From positions 1 through 23,681 of the forward strand of contig JAHHUH010000026.1 of assembly GCA_020024105.1 (NCBI GenBank): a stretch of 23,681 nt of DNA. Direction: 5' to 3'. Position 1 is the stretch's first letter, and every line of letters starts with the position of its first letter. Positions 14,697-22,345 of the stretch are shown piece by piece. The position numbers were made by a program, and so were the translations under genes. This stretch comes from Phascolarctobacterium sp. GTDB lineage: Bacteria; Bacillota; Negativicutes; Acidaminococcales; Acidaminococcaceae. The notes beneath the pieces are model-generated. The model saw only the letters and a list, made by a program, of their open reading frames with translations. It was not told the DNA's origin and searched no databases.

Positions 14697-15524
14697 ATGA
14701 ATTTTGATTTTATGAAAATGTTAGAATTAGATTTAGTTAAAAAAGCGGCAGATAGATTGCCAGGAATAGCAGGAAAATTATTAATAATGATAATTTTATT
14801 AATAGTGTGGCCAAAGATAATTCACTGTCTTTTAAATGCTTATCACAAAGTATTAACAAAGAAGAAAGTAGATCCTTTATTTGAGAGCTTTACTTCTTCA
14901 ATAATTAAGACTGTACTTTATATAGTTTTATTCTTTATCGTAATTGGAATAGCTGGAGTTCAAGCTGCATCACTTGTTACTGTACTAGGTACTGCAGGTT
15001 TAGCAATTGGTTTAGCATTACAAGGAAGTTTATCAAACCTTGCTGGAGGAGTATTAATATTATTCTTCAAGCCATTTACTAAAGGAGATTTAATATCTTC
15101 AGGTGGAGTAGACGGAATAGTTGATAAAATTCAAATTTTATATACAACATTAGTAACACCTGATAATAAAGTTGTAATTATTCCTAATAGCCAATTAGCA
15201 AACGGAACTATAACTAACATAACTAAGAAACCTATAAGAAGATTAGATTTAATGTTCTCTGTATCTTATGATACTCCAATTGATAAGGTAAAAGAGATTT
15301 TACATAAAGTTGTAGAAGCACAGCCAACAGTATTAAAAGATAAAGAGCCTACAATTAGATTAAGTGTACACAATGCAAGTTCTTTAGACTTCATATGTAG
15401 AGTATGGGTTAAAAAACAAGATTACTGGGCTACAAACTTTGATTTAATGGAAGCAGTTAAAAACGAGTTCGATAAGAACAATATCGAAATTCCATATAAC
15501 AAACTTGACATATACAACAAGTAA
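14697..15524 (+). CDS. MscS-family small-conductance mechanosensitive channel
   Basis: A 275-residue membrane channel that releases solutes on osmotic downshock. Hydrophobic segments lie at about 20-45 and 65-90. The pore helix TM3 is the Gly/Ala-rich AGLAIGLALQGSLSNLAGG, followed by FKPFTKGDLI and the beta domain (VVIIPNSQLANGTITN is a hallmark). The C-terminal alpha/beta domain ends at IPYNKLDIYNK. Length matches MscS itself. A TATAAT (14673-14678) and GGGAGAG are immediately upstream, leaving a very short leader. It is the first gene of clearly fusobacterial codon use. Confidence 0.92.
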   Translation: MNFDFMKMLELDLVKKAADRLPGIAGKLLIMIILLIVWPKIIHCLLNAYHKVLTKKKVDPLFESFTSSIIKTVLYIVLFFIVIGIAGVQAASLVTVLGTAGLAIGLALQGSLSNLAGGVLILFFKPFTKGDLISSGGVDGIVDKIQILYTTLVTPDNKVVIIPNSQLANGTITNITKKPIRRLDLMFSVSYDTPIDKVKEILHKVVEAQPTVLKDKEPTIRLSVHNASSLDFICRVWVKKQDYWATNFDLMEAVKNEFDKNNIEIPYNKLDIYNK

Positions 15525-15554
15525 AAAAAATTATCCTTTTTTTAAAATTTATGA

Positions 15555-15560
15555 TATAAT
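15555..15560 (+). promoter_or_regulatory. -10 box of the guaB promoter
   Basis: TATAAT with a poor -35; it leaves a leader of about 90 bases in which I recognised no riboswitch. Confidence 0.45.
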
Positions 15561-15656
15561 AGTTCAAATTAAAATTAATTAGTAATGGAATATACTTAAT
15601 TAATGAAAGAATAGTATTAAACTTTATATCGTTATGTATTTTAAAAGGAGTGACAA

Positions 15657-17111
15657 ATGAACGGAAAAATCGTAAAAGAAGCAATAACATTTGATGACGT
15701 GCTATTAATACCAGCTAAGTCGGAAGTTTTGCCGAACAATGTAAGCTTAAAAACTAGACTAACTAAGGATATTACATTAAATATTCCAATACTAAGTGCT
15801 GCAATGGATACTGTTACAGAATCTGATCTTGCAATAGCTTTAGCTAGACAAGGTGGTTTAGGATTTATACATAAGAATATGAGTATTCAAGACCAAGCTG
15901 CCGAAGTTGACAGAGTAAAAAGAATAGAGAGTGGAATGATTAGAAATCCAGTTACTCTTACTGCTGATTGCACTGTTGGACATGCAGAAAGTCTTATGAA
16001 AAGATATAAAATATCAGGATTACCTGTAATTGAAGGGGAAGGTAAATTGATAGGAATCCTGACTAATAGAGATATTAAATATCGTAAAGATATGGATCAA
16101 TTAGTTGGAGAAATCATGACTAAGGAGGAGTTAATCACTGCTCCAGTCGGAACAACTTTAGAACAAGCAAAAGAGATTTTACTTTCTAATAGAATAGAAA
16201 AATTACCAATAACAGATGAGGCTGGATATTTAAAAGGACTTATCACTATAAAAGATATCGATAACTTAGCAGAGTATCCAAATGCATGTAAGGATGCACA
16301 CGGAACTCTAAGAGTAGGGGCAGCTGTAGGAATTGGAGCGGATACACTAGATAGAGTAGAAGCTTTAGTAAATGCTGGAGTAGACATCATAACTGTTGAC
16401 TCTGCACATGGACATTCAGCTGGAGTTATTGAGAAAATAAGAGAGATAAGAGCAGCATATCCAAACCTAAATCTAATAGGTGGAAACATAGTTACAGCTG
16501 AGGCAGCATTAGACTTAATCGAAGCTGGAGTAAATGCAGTAAAAGTTGGTGTAGGACCAGGTTCAATCTGTACTACTAGAGTTGTAGCAGGAGTAGGAGT
16601 ACCACAATTAACAGCAGTAAATGATGTATATCAAGTATGTAAGGATAGAGGAATCGGAGTAATTGCCGATGGTGGAATAAAACTATCTGGAGATATTGTA
16701 AAAGCATTAGCAGCTGGAGCAGACTGTGTAATGTTAGGTGGATTACTTGCAGGGACTACTGAAGCACCAGGTGAAGAGATTATTCTAGAAGGAAAGAGAT
16801 TTAAAATATACGTAGGTATGGGATCAATCGTAGCTATGAAGAGAGGTTCTAAAGACAGATATTTCCAAAACGAAGCTCAAAAACTTGTTCCTGAAGGAAT
16901 AGAAGGACGTATTTCATACAAAGGAAATCTAAGAGATGTAGTTTTCCAACTTTGTGGAGGTATAAGAGCTGGAATGGGATACTGTGGAACTCCAACAGTT
17001 GAAGAATTAAAATTAAATGGTAAATTTATTAAAATAACTGGTGCAGGACTTAGAGAAAGTCATCCACATGATATAACTATCACAAAAGAAGCACCAAACT
17101 ATTCTAAATAA
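15657..17111 (+). CDS. guaB: IMP dehydrogenase
   Basis: A 484-residue enzyme that oxidises IMP to XMP with NAD+, the committed step of guanine nucleotide synthesis. The TIM barrel begins FDDVLLIPAKSEVLP. Two CBS domains are inserted at about 95-205 (ITxxxxRISGLPVIE-like repeats). The active-site loop GPGSICTTR carries Cys305, and the flap region follows GSKDRYFQ. The end GAGLRESHPHDI is typical. AAAAGGAG precedes ATG 15657. It is a single gene closed by the hairpin at 17130. Confidence 0.97.
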   Translation: MNGKIVKEAITFDDVLLIPAKSEVLPNNVSLKTRLTKDITLNIPILSAAMDTVTESDLAIALARQGGLGFIHKNMSIQDQAAEVDRVKRIESGMIRNPVTLTADCTVGHAESLMKRYKISGLPVIEGEGKLIGILTNRDIKYRKDMDQLVGEIMTKEELITAPVGTTLEQAKEILLSNRIEKLPITDEAGYLKGLITIKDIDNLAEYPNACKDAHGTLRVGAAVGIGADTLDRVEALVNAGVDIITVDSAHGHSAGVIEKIREIRAAYPNLNLIGGNIVTAEAALDLIEAGVNAVKVGVGPGSICTTRVVAGVGVPQLTAVNDVYQVCKDRGIGVIADGGIKLSGDIVKALAAGADCVMLGGLLAGTTEAPGEEIILEGKRFKIYVGMGSIVAMKRGSKDRYFQNEAQKLVPEGIEGRISYKGNLRDVVFQLCGGIRAGMGYCGTPTVEELKLNGKFIKITGAGLRESHPHDITITKEAPNYSK

Positions 17112-17129
17112 TTTTCTTATATGTTATAA

Positions 17130-17179
17130 TTAGTCTTTCTAATCTGAATTATTTCGGAGAGGAAAGACTAACTTTTTTT
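17130..17179 (+). terminator. Terminator after guaB
   Basis: TTAGTCTTTC / GAAAGACTAA (10 bp, perfect) encloses a second stem TCTGAA / TTCGGA with loop TTAT, then T7. The T-run ends only four bases before the next gene's AGGAGG, so read-through or a start within the tail would be needed to express the next gene from guaB. Confidence 0.85.
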
Positions 17180-17192
17180 GTAAGGAGGAAAA

Positions 17193-18065
17193 ATGAAAAG
17201 ATTTGTAGTAGCAGCTATATTATGTGGTTCTATCTCAATTTATGCAGAGGAATTTAAAGAAATAGTACCATTTGAACAAAGAATTATGCAAAATAGTAAG
17301 GTAGAAAAAAGTGAATTAGAAAGAAAACCTATAAAATTAGAGGACTTAGAGAACCTTCCGGCTAAGAGTATAAAAGAGGAAGTAACTACTAAGATAGAAA
17401 CTAAGGTCGAAGAAGTATCAAATGTAGTAGAAAGTACGGCTAAAAAGATAGAAACTACAGTAGTAGATAAGGTAGATGAGGTAAAGGATAAACTTACTGA
17501 TAATAATTTTTTCCAAGATAAGCCAGTAATAACAAAGGAGAAATTTACAGGTAAGTTATTGGACTTAGCTAAGAAGAGAAGTAAGAATGGAAAAATATAT
17601 GCCGAGGGAGAAAATACTCCATATACAGGAAAATTTGCTCTATTTTTAGGAGACTTCATAGAATATACAGAGACATATAAGGATGGAATCCTAGAGGGAC
17701 CAAAGACTTGGTATTCTGAAAATGGAAATGTAGTATTAGAGGAGTCTTATGTAAATAGTAAGATTGAGGGAGATCAAAAGGCGTATTATGAGAATGGAAG
17801 ACTAAAATCTGTAGTAAACTACAAAAATGGTAAGATAAGTAGCCTTGTAGCTTATTCAAAAGATGGTAAAGTTTTACATAAGGAAGATTTTAAGAAGGGT
17901 AATGGAACTTGGAGATATTTCTGGTCAAATGGAAATGTATTAGAAGAGGGAAGATACAAGAACTGGATAAAAGATGGAATCTGGAAGAAATACAGAGAAA
18001 ATGGAGAAGTTGATAGTATTACCGAGTACAAAAATGGTAGATTAGTAGATACAACTTGGAATTAA
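17193..18065 (+). CDS. Exported MORN_2 repeat protein (YwqK-like)
   Basis: A 290-residue protein. A signal peptide (residues 1-18, ending SIYA) is followed by a Lys/Glu/Val/Thr-rich, probably coiled or extended segment (about 45-105). Residues about 125-290 are a series of MORN_2-type repeats of the form Y-ENG-(L/V)-…-Y-NG, for example WYSENGNVV, YYENGRLKS, YFWSNGNVL and KYRENGEVD. Annotation pipelines often label such proteins toxin-antitoxin YwqK-family antitoxins, but no toxin is adjacent and export argues against that role. Fusobacteria have many of these of unknown function. AAGGAGG precedes ATG 17193. Confidence 0.8.
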   Translation: MKRFVVAAILCGSISIYAEEFKEIVPFEQRIMQNSKVEKSELERKPIKLEDLENLPAKSIKEEVTTKIETKVEEVSNVVESTAKKIETTVVDKVDEVKDKLTDNNFFQDKPVITKEKFTGKLLDLAKKRSKNGKIYAEGENTPYTGKFALFLGDFIEYTETYKDGILEGPKTWYSENGNVVLEESYVNSKIEGDQKAYYENGRLKSVVNYKNGKISSLVAYSKDGKVLHKEDFKKGNGTWRYFWSNGNVLEEGRYKNWIKDGIWKKYRENGEVDSITEYKNGRLVDTTWN

Positions 18066-18099
18066 GATTTATTTATAAAAGTGCAACATAGGAGCGAGA

Positions 18100-18948
18100 A
18101 TGGATATAAGAGCCATAGAAAAAACAAGTAAATTAGGATTTATGTTTTATATAAAATATGATGGAAAAAAATTTGATGCCTTTGATGAAGTGAAAGGTAA
18201 ATTTACAGTGAAATCTTATTTTAAAGATCTTATGATGGAGTTAGGATTTTCTTGGGCAAAAGGTATTCAACAAGCTGGGAGAACAGATGCTAAGGTAAGT
18301 GCTAATGAAAATATTTTATATGTAAGTAGTAATTTTAATGGAGATGTAAAAAAAATATGTGAGGAGTTTAATAATAAATCTCAGAACTTACAGATTTTAC
18401 AAGTTAGGAGAACTTTTCCAAACTTATCATTTCCAGACTTTATAGCTGGGAGAGAATATATTTACAAATATCCAACTAAGAAAATAAAGAAATCTTCTGA
18501 GGAAATAGAGCAGTTATGCCAAGAATTAAGTGGTAAGTATGATGTAAGTGAATTTACAGATAAAAAAGGGCTAGAATTAAAGGAACACATAAGAGAAGTA
18601 AATGTAGAATTTAAAAACTCAAAACTTTTCTTTAGAGGAAATTCATTTATGCCTAAGCAGGTAAGAATTATGTCGGGATACATATTAACTGGAGAAAAAA
18701 CTCCACTTGAAGGGAAATACCTAACTCTAAATAGGATATTATTATCTCAGGAATTAAAGAATTCTATTTTAGAAGAAGATGAGGAACTTAATCTAGAAAA
18801 TGTAGAGAAAATATATAGAACTAGAGATGGGAGCTTGTATATTTTCTATGTAACTAAGTCCAAAAAAGGTGAAGTTATCGGGAAAAATGGTAAAAATATT
18901 AAGGTTTTAAAAAAAATATATGGTAATATAGTAGTGAGGGACTTATGA
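18100..18948 (+). CDS. truA: TruA-like tRNA pseudouridine synthase with KH-like tail
   Basis: A 282-residue protein. The catalytic motif of the TruA family is visible as AGRTDAKVSA with Asp63; further family-like stretches are IKYDGKKF, FIAGREYIYKYP, FRGNSFMPKQVRIMSG and the GSLYIFYV end of the core. TruA isomerises uridines 38-40 in tRNA anticodon arms. It is divergent: the early segment is shorter and different from the usual YDGTxYxGWQ. The last 26 residues add VIGKNGKNIKVLKK, a GxxG pattern like an RNA-binding KH motif. AGGAG precedes ATG 18100. Its last four bases overlap the start of the HD gene (ATGA). Confidence 0.75.
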   Translation: MDIRAIEKTSKLGFMFYIKYDGKKFDAFDEVKGKFTVKSYFKDLMMELGFSWAKGIQQAGRTDAKVSANENILYVSSNFNGDVKKICEEFNNKSQNLQILQVRRTFPNLSFPDFIAGREYIYKYPTKKIKKSSEEIEQLCQELSGKYDVSEFTDKKGLELKEHIREVNVEFKNSKLFFRGNSFMPKQVRIMSGYILTGEKTPLEGKYLTLNRILLSQELKNSILEEDEELNLENVEKIYRTRDGSLYIFYVTKSKKGEVIGKNGKNIKVLKKIYGNIVVRDL

Positions 18949-19370
18949 TATTAGCCAGAATAAAACAGGGAATAAGATTTCTTTTCGGAAAATATGAGAA
19001 TAAAAATGATATAGAAGTTAAAAAAGTACTATCAGAAGAAGAATTTGAAATTTTTAGTGCTATGAGTGAATATGAAAAAATTCACTCTTTTAGGCTTTAT
19101 AAGATGGTAGTTGCTGATAATCTTTTAGGTGGACTAAAGGAGTATCAGAAACTAGCACTTTTACATGACTGTGGAAAAGACAATAAAACTTCATTTTTTA
19201 AAAGAGTAAAAAAAGTGGTAATAGGTGATAAAGAGTTAGATAGACACGCCTTAGCTTCTTTTGAAAAATTAAAAACTATAAATAAAGATGTAGCAGAGTT
19301 AAGTAAGGCACACCATGATGATGTAGAAAATATTTATATGAAAAGATTTCAAGAGCTAGACGATAAGTAA
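18945..19370 (+). CDS. HD-domain phosphohydrolase-like protein
   Basis: A 141-residue small HD protein. The metal-binding pattern is His47 (EKIHSFRLY), His74-Asp75 (LLHDCGKDN), His101 (DRHALASF) and His123-His124-Asp (KAHHDD). These enzymes usually cleave phosphate from nucleotides; the substrate is not visible. Translation starts in the ATGA overlap with the TruA-like gene, so the two are coupled. The link to RNA modification is only contextual. Confidence 0.75.
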   Translation: MILARIKQGIRFLFGKYENKNDIEVKKVLSEEEFEIFSAMSEYEKIHSFRLYKMVVADNLLGGLKEYQKLALLHDCGKDNKTSFFKRVKKVVIGDKELDRHALASFEKLKTINKDVAELSKAHHDDVENIYMKRFQELDDK

Positions 19371-19410
19371 GAAGTTAAAATTTAATTAAAAGGAGTACAT
19401 TACATAAAAA

Positions 19411-21171
19411 ATGAAAGTAAATTTAGATAGATATTTATTGAATGTTGAAAAACCAGCTCAATATTTAGGAAATGAAATAAATAGCATACATAAGGATAAT
19501 GCCGAAGTAAGAATGTGTCTATTCTTCCCTGATATATACGAGGTAGGTATGTCAAATCTAGGAATTAGAATACTGTATAGCTTACTTAATAGAGTTGAAG
19601 GATTTTCTCTTGAGAGAGGATTTGCTCCGATGGAAGATATGGAAAAGATCATGAAAGAGAATAATATTCCAATGTTTTCATTAGAAAGTAAGACACCACT
19701 TAAGGAATTTGATGTGGTAGGATTTTCACTTTCTTATGAGATGAGTTATCCAAATGTGTTAAATGCCTTAGATTTAGCAGGGATACCAATTAGAAGCGAA
19801 GATAGAACAGAGGAACACCCCCTTATAATGGCTGGTGGAACTTGTATGATGAACCCGGTACCAATGGAGAAGTTTTTAGACTACATTGTAATTGGAGATG
19901 GGGAAGAAGTAATGGTAGACATTGCTAAGGCTCTAATTGAAAATAAAGATAAAACAAAGTTAGAAAAACTAGCTATAATTGGAGAATTTGACGGGGTATA
20001 TGTACCTTCTATTCATAAGAATAAAAAAAGAATAAAAAGAGCAATAGTTCAAGACTTAAATACAACGCAGTACTATGAAGATCAAATAGTGCCGTATATA
20101 AATATAGTTCACGATAGAGCTACTGTTGAAATTCAAAGAGGTTGCTCAAGAGGTTGTAGATTTTGTCAGGCTGGAATAGTTTACAGACCAGTTAGAGAAA
20201 GAAGTCTTGAAAAAAACATTGAACTTGTTGAAAAAATGATAAAGAAAACTGGGTATGGAGAGGTATCTCTTGCCTCATTAAGCAGTAGTGATTACAGTCA
20301 AATTGATGAACTTATCAAGGGAGTTAAAGAAATACCAAGACATAAAAATTTAGGAGTATCACTTCCGTCACTTAGAATGAACACTCATTCTGTTGAAGTA
20401 GCTACTGATATAAGTGGAGGAAAGAGAACAGGATTTACATTTGCACCAGAAGCAGGAAGTCAAAGACTTAGAGATGTAATAAATAAAGGTGTAACTGAGC
20501 AAGATGTACTAGAAACAGCTGAAGCCGCAGTAAGAGGTGGTTGGGAGAGCTTAAAATTCTACTTTATGATAGGGCTTCCATTTGAAACAGATGAAGATGT
20601 AGCTGATATATTTCATCTAGCTAAGAAAGTTGTAGACTTATGTAGACCAATAAATAAAAGACTTAATGTAACAGTAAGTGTATCAAACTTTGTACCAAAA
20701 CCACATACTCCATTCCAATGGGCTGAGCAGATTGGATTTGAAGAGATGAAGCGTAAACATGCACTTCTAAGAGAGTTATTTAATAAACAAAAAAACTGCT
20801 ATGTAAAAATACACGATATGAAGAAATCTTATCTTGAAGGTTTTATATCTAGAGGAGATGAGAAAACTGGGAATTTAATTGAAGCAGCTTGGAAAAACGG
20901 AGCAAAATTAGATGACTATAAGGACAACTTCAATATTTGGAAAAATTCAATGGCTGAGGTAGGAATAGGAGAAGATGAATACCTAAAAGCTAGAGATTTA
21001 ACTAAAGACTTACCTTGGGATATAGTAGATGTAAGTGTAGATAAGGAATTTTTAAAAAGGGAATTAGCAAAAGCAGAAAAAGCAAGCCTAACACCAGAAT
21101 GTAGAACTGCATGTTCAGGCTGTGGAATGAAGAAAAGATTTCCAAACTGCTTAGTGATATCAAAGAAATAG
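19411..21171 (+). CDS. B12-binding-like/radical SAM protein of TIGR03960 type
   Basis: A 586-residue protein. The N-terminal about 190 residues resemble a cobalamin-binding-like Rossmann domain (FFPDIYEVGMSNLGIRILY, VGFSLSYEMSYPNVL, MAGGTCMMNP, IGDGEE). The radical SAM motif is CSRGCRFC (Cys245, Cys249, Cys252), followed by LASLSSSDYSQI, LPSLRMNTH and TFAPEAGSQRLR. A second cysteine set ends the protein (Cys564, Cys568, Cys571, Cys580). The function of the family is not established; it is often near ribosome or RNA-processing genes. In-frame TAA at 19405 forces the start to ATG 19411, although the only ribosome site (AAAAGGAG, 19388-19395) is 15 bases away, which is unusually far. Confidence 0.85.
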   Translation: MKVNLDRYLLNVEKPAQYLGNEINSIHKDNAEVRMCLFFPDIYEVGMSNLGIRILYSLLNRVEGFSLERGFAPMEDMEKIMKENNIPMFSLESKTPLKEFDVVGFSLSYEMSYPNVLNALDLAGIPIRSEDRTEEHPLIMAGGTCMMNPVPMEKFLDYIVIGDGEEVMVDIAKALIENKDKTKLEKLAIIGEFDGVYVPSIHKNKKRIKRAIVQDLNTTQYYEDQIVPYINIVHDRATVEIQRGCSRGCRFCQAGIVYRPVRERSLEKNIELVEKMIKKTGYGEVSLASLSSSDYSQIDELIKGVKEIPRHKNLGVSLPSLRMNTHSVEVATDISGGKRTGFTFAPEAGSQRLRDVINKGVTEQDVLETAEAAVRGGWESLKFYFMIGLPFETDEDVADIFHLAKKVVDLCRPINKRLNVTVSVSNFVPKPHTPFQWAEQIGFEEMKRKHALLRELFNKQKNCYVKIHDMKKSYLEGFISRGDEKTGNLIEAAWKNGAKLDDYKDNFNIWKNSMAEVGIGEDEYLKARDLTKDLPWDIVDVSVDKEFLKRELAKAEKASLTPECRTACSGCGMKKRFPNCLVISKK

Positions 21172-21182
21172 GGAGAGGTAAG

Positions 21183-21857
21183 ATGGTAGATTTTGGCAAT
21201 GATTGGACGGAAATTTTAAAGGAAGAATTTTCAAAAGAATACTATAAAAAACTTTGGGATATTCTGGAAAAAGAGTACGAAGAACATAAGATTTATCCAT
21301 CTAAAGAAGAAATTTTTTCGGCACTAAAACTCACTAGTTATAAAGATACAAAAGTAGTAATTTTAGGGCAAGATCCGTATCACGGGAAAGGCCAAGCACA
21401 CGGACTTGCCTTTTCAGTAAATGTCGGAGTAAAGATACCGCCATCACTTCTTAATATATATAAGGAGTTAAAACTTGAATATGGATATGAAATTCCTAAT
21501 AATGGTTATTTGGTAGATTGGGCAAAACAGGGAGTATTACTTCTAAATACATCTTTAACCGTAAGAGAGGGAGAAGCAAATTCACATTCAAAAATTGGCT
21601 GGGAAATATTTACAGACAACATTATAAAAAAATTAAATGAGAGAGAAGAACCGGTAATTTTTATTCTTTGGGGAAATAATGCAAAAAAGAAAAAAAGTTA
21701 TATAAGCAATAGAAGACATTTCATACTAGAATCAGTCCACCCAAGTCCTTTATCAGCAAATAGAGGTTTCTTCGGCTGTAATCATTTTAAAATTACAAAC
21801 GAAATCTTAGAAAAAAATACTAAAAATAAAATTATTTGGGAAATAAAAGACATTTAA
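21183..21857 (+). CDS. ung: Uracil-DNA glycosylase, family 1
   Basis: A 224-residue base-excision repair enzyme that removes uracil from DNA. Motif A is GQDPYHGKGQAHGLAFSV (Asp64 activates water, Tyr66 excludes thymine); LLLNTSLTVREG carries the uracil-binding Asn; and motif B is HPSPLSANRGFFG (His186, minor-groove loop). Length is full. ATG 21183 follows GGGAGAGG and comes 11 bases after the radical SAM gene, so they are probably co-transcribed. The frame is open upstream into the previous gene but lacks a better start. Confidence 0.96.
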   Translation: MVDFGNDWTEILKEEFSKEYYKKLWDILEKEYEEHKIYPSKEEIFSALKLTSYKDTKVVILGQDPYHGKGQAHGLAFSVNVGVKIPPSLLNIYKELKLEYGYEIPNNGYLVDWAKQGVLLLNTSLTVREGEANSHSKIGWEIFTDNIIKKLNEREEPVIFILWGNNAKKKKSYISNRRHFILESVHPSPLSANRGFFGCNHFKITNEILEKNTKNKIIWEIKDI

Positions 21858-21891
21858 TTAATATTGATGTTTTTAGTTCACGAATATGACA

Positions 21892-21926
21892 CAAGTCTAG
21901 TATATAATTTGAAGATAACAGACTTG
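21892..21926 (+). promoter_or_regulatory. Promoter -10 flanked by a 7-bp inverted repeat
   Basis: CAAGTCT (21892-21898) and AGACTTG (21920-21926) bracket a TATAAT at 21903-21908 ahead of the small exported protein gene. Possible operator or leader hairpin; no good -35 was seen. Confidence 0.4.
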
Positions 21927-21939
21927 ATTTGGGGGTAAT

Positions 21940-22335
21940 ATGAAAAATTTATTTATAGTTTTTATAACTGTCTTTACTTTTATAAGTACGCATATCAAAG
22001 CAAATATAACTACAGAAAAATATTGTGAGGATAAAAAAATAAATGTTCAAGAGAAAGATGCTAAGGATATATATGCTGATCTTATAGAAAAACATGCAAA
22101 ATTAAAAGAGAAAATAGCATTACTTAGAATAAAAGTCCAAGCTGAGATGCGAAAGGACAACCCTAATTGGGATAAGATAGAAAAATTAAGTGATAAGATT
22201 AAGGACTTGCAGACAGTTCACGAGGAAGAAATAGTTGAGTGTATGCATAAAATAAAATTAATGCAACCTGAAATTCCAGAAGACAGTAAGAAGAAAAAAA
22301 ATAAAAAAATAAAAAAACTAAAAAAAATATATTAG
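21940..22335 (+). CDS. Small exported coiled-coil protein, Spy/CpxP- or ZraP-like
   Basis: A 131-residue protein with a signal peptide (residues 1-21, ending HIKA). The mature part is charged and helical: YADLIEKHAKLKEKIALLRIKVQAEM, then KDNPNWDKIEKLSDKIKDLQ. The last piece is the kind of spacing seen in periplasmic Spy/CpxP and heavy-metal-resistance helical proteins. Two cysteines occur in the mature part (KYCED, VECMHK). The end is a lysine-rich tail (KKKKNKKIKKLKK). A FadA-like adhesin was considered but the sequence does not match. GGGGG precedes ATG 21940. murE follows after 10 bases. Confidence 0.6.
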   Translation: MKNLFIVFITVFTFISTHIKANITTEKYCEDKKINVQEKDAKDIYADLIEKHAKLKEKIALLRIKVQAEMRKDNPNWDKIEKLSDKIKDLQTVHEEEIVECMHKIKLMQPEIPEDSKKKKNKKIKKLKKIY

Positions 22336-22345
22336 GAGAAAAAAG

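Noticed and set aside
17193..18065. Antitoxin role for the MORN_2 repeat protein
   Set aside because: The label comes from family naming; the protein has a signal peptide and no toxin gene is adjacent.
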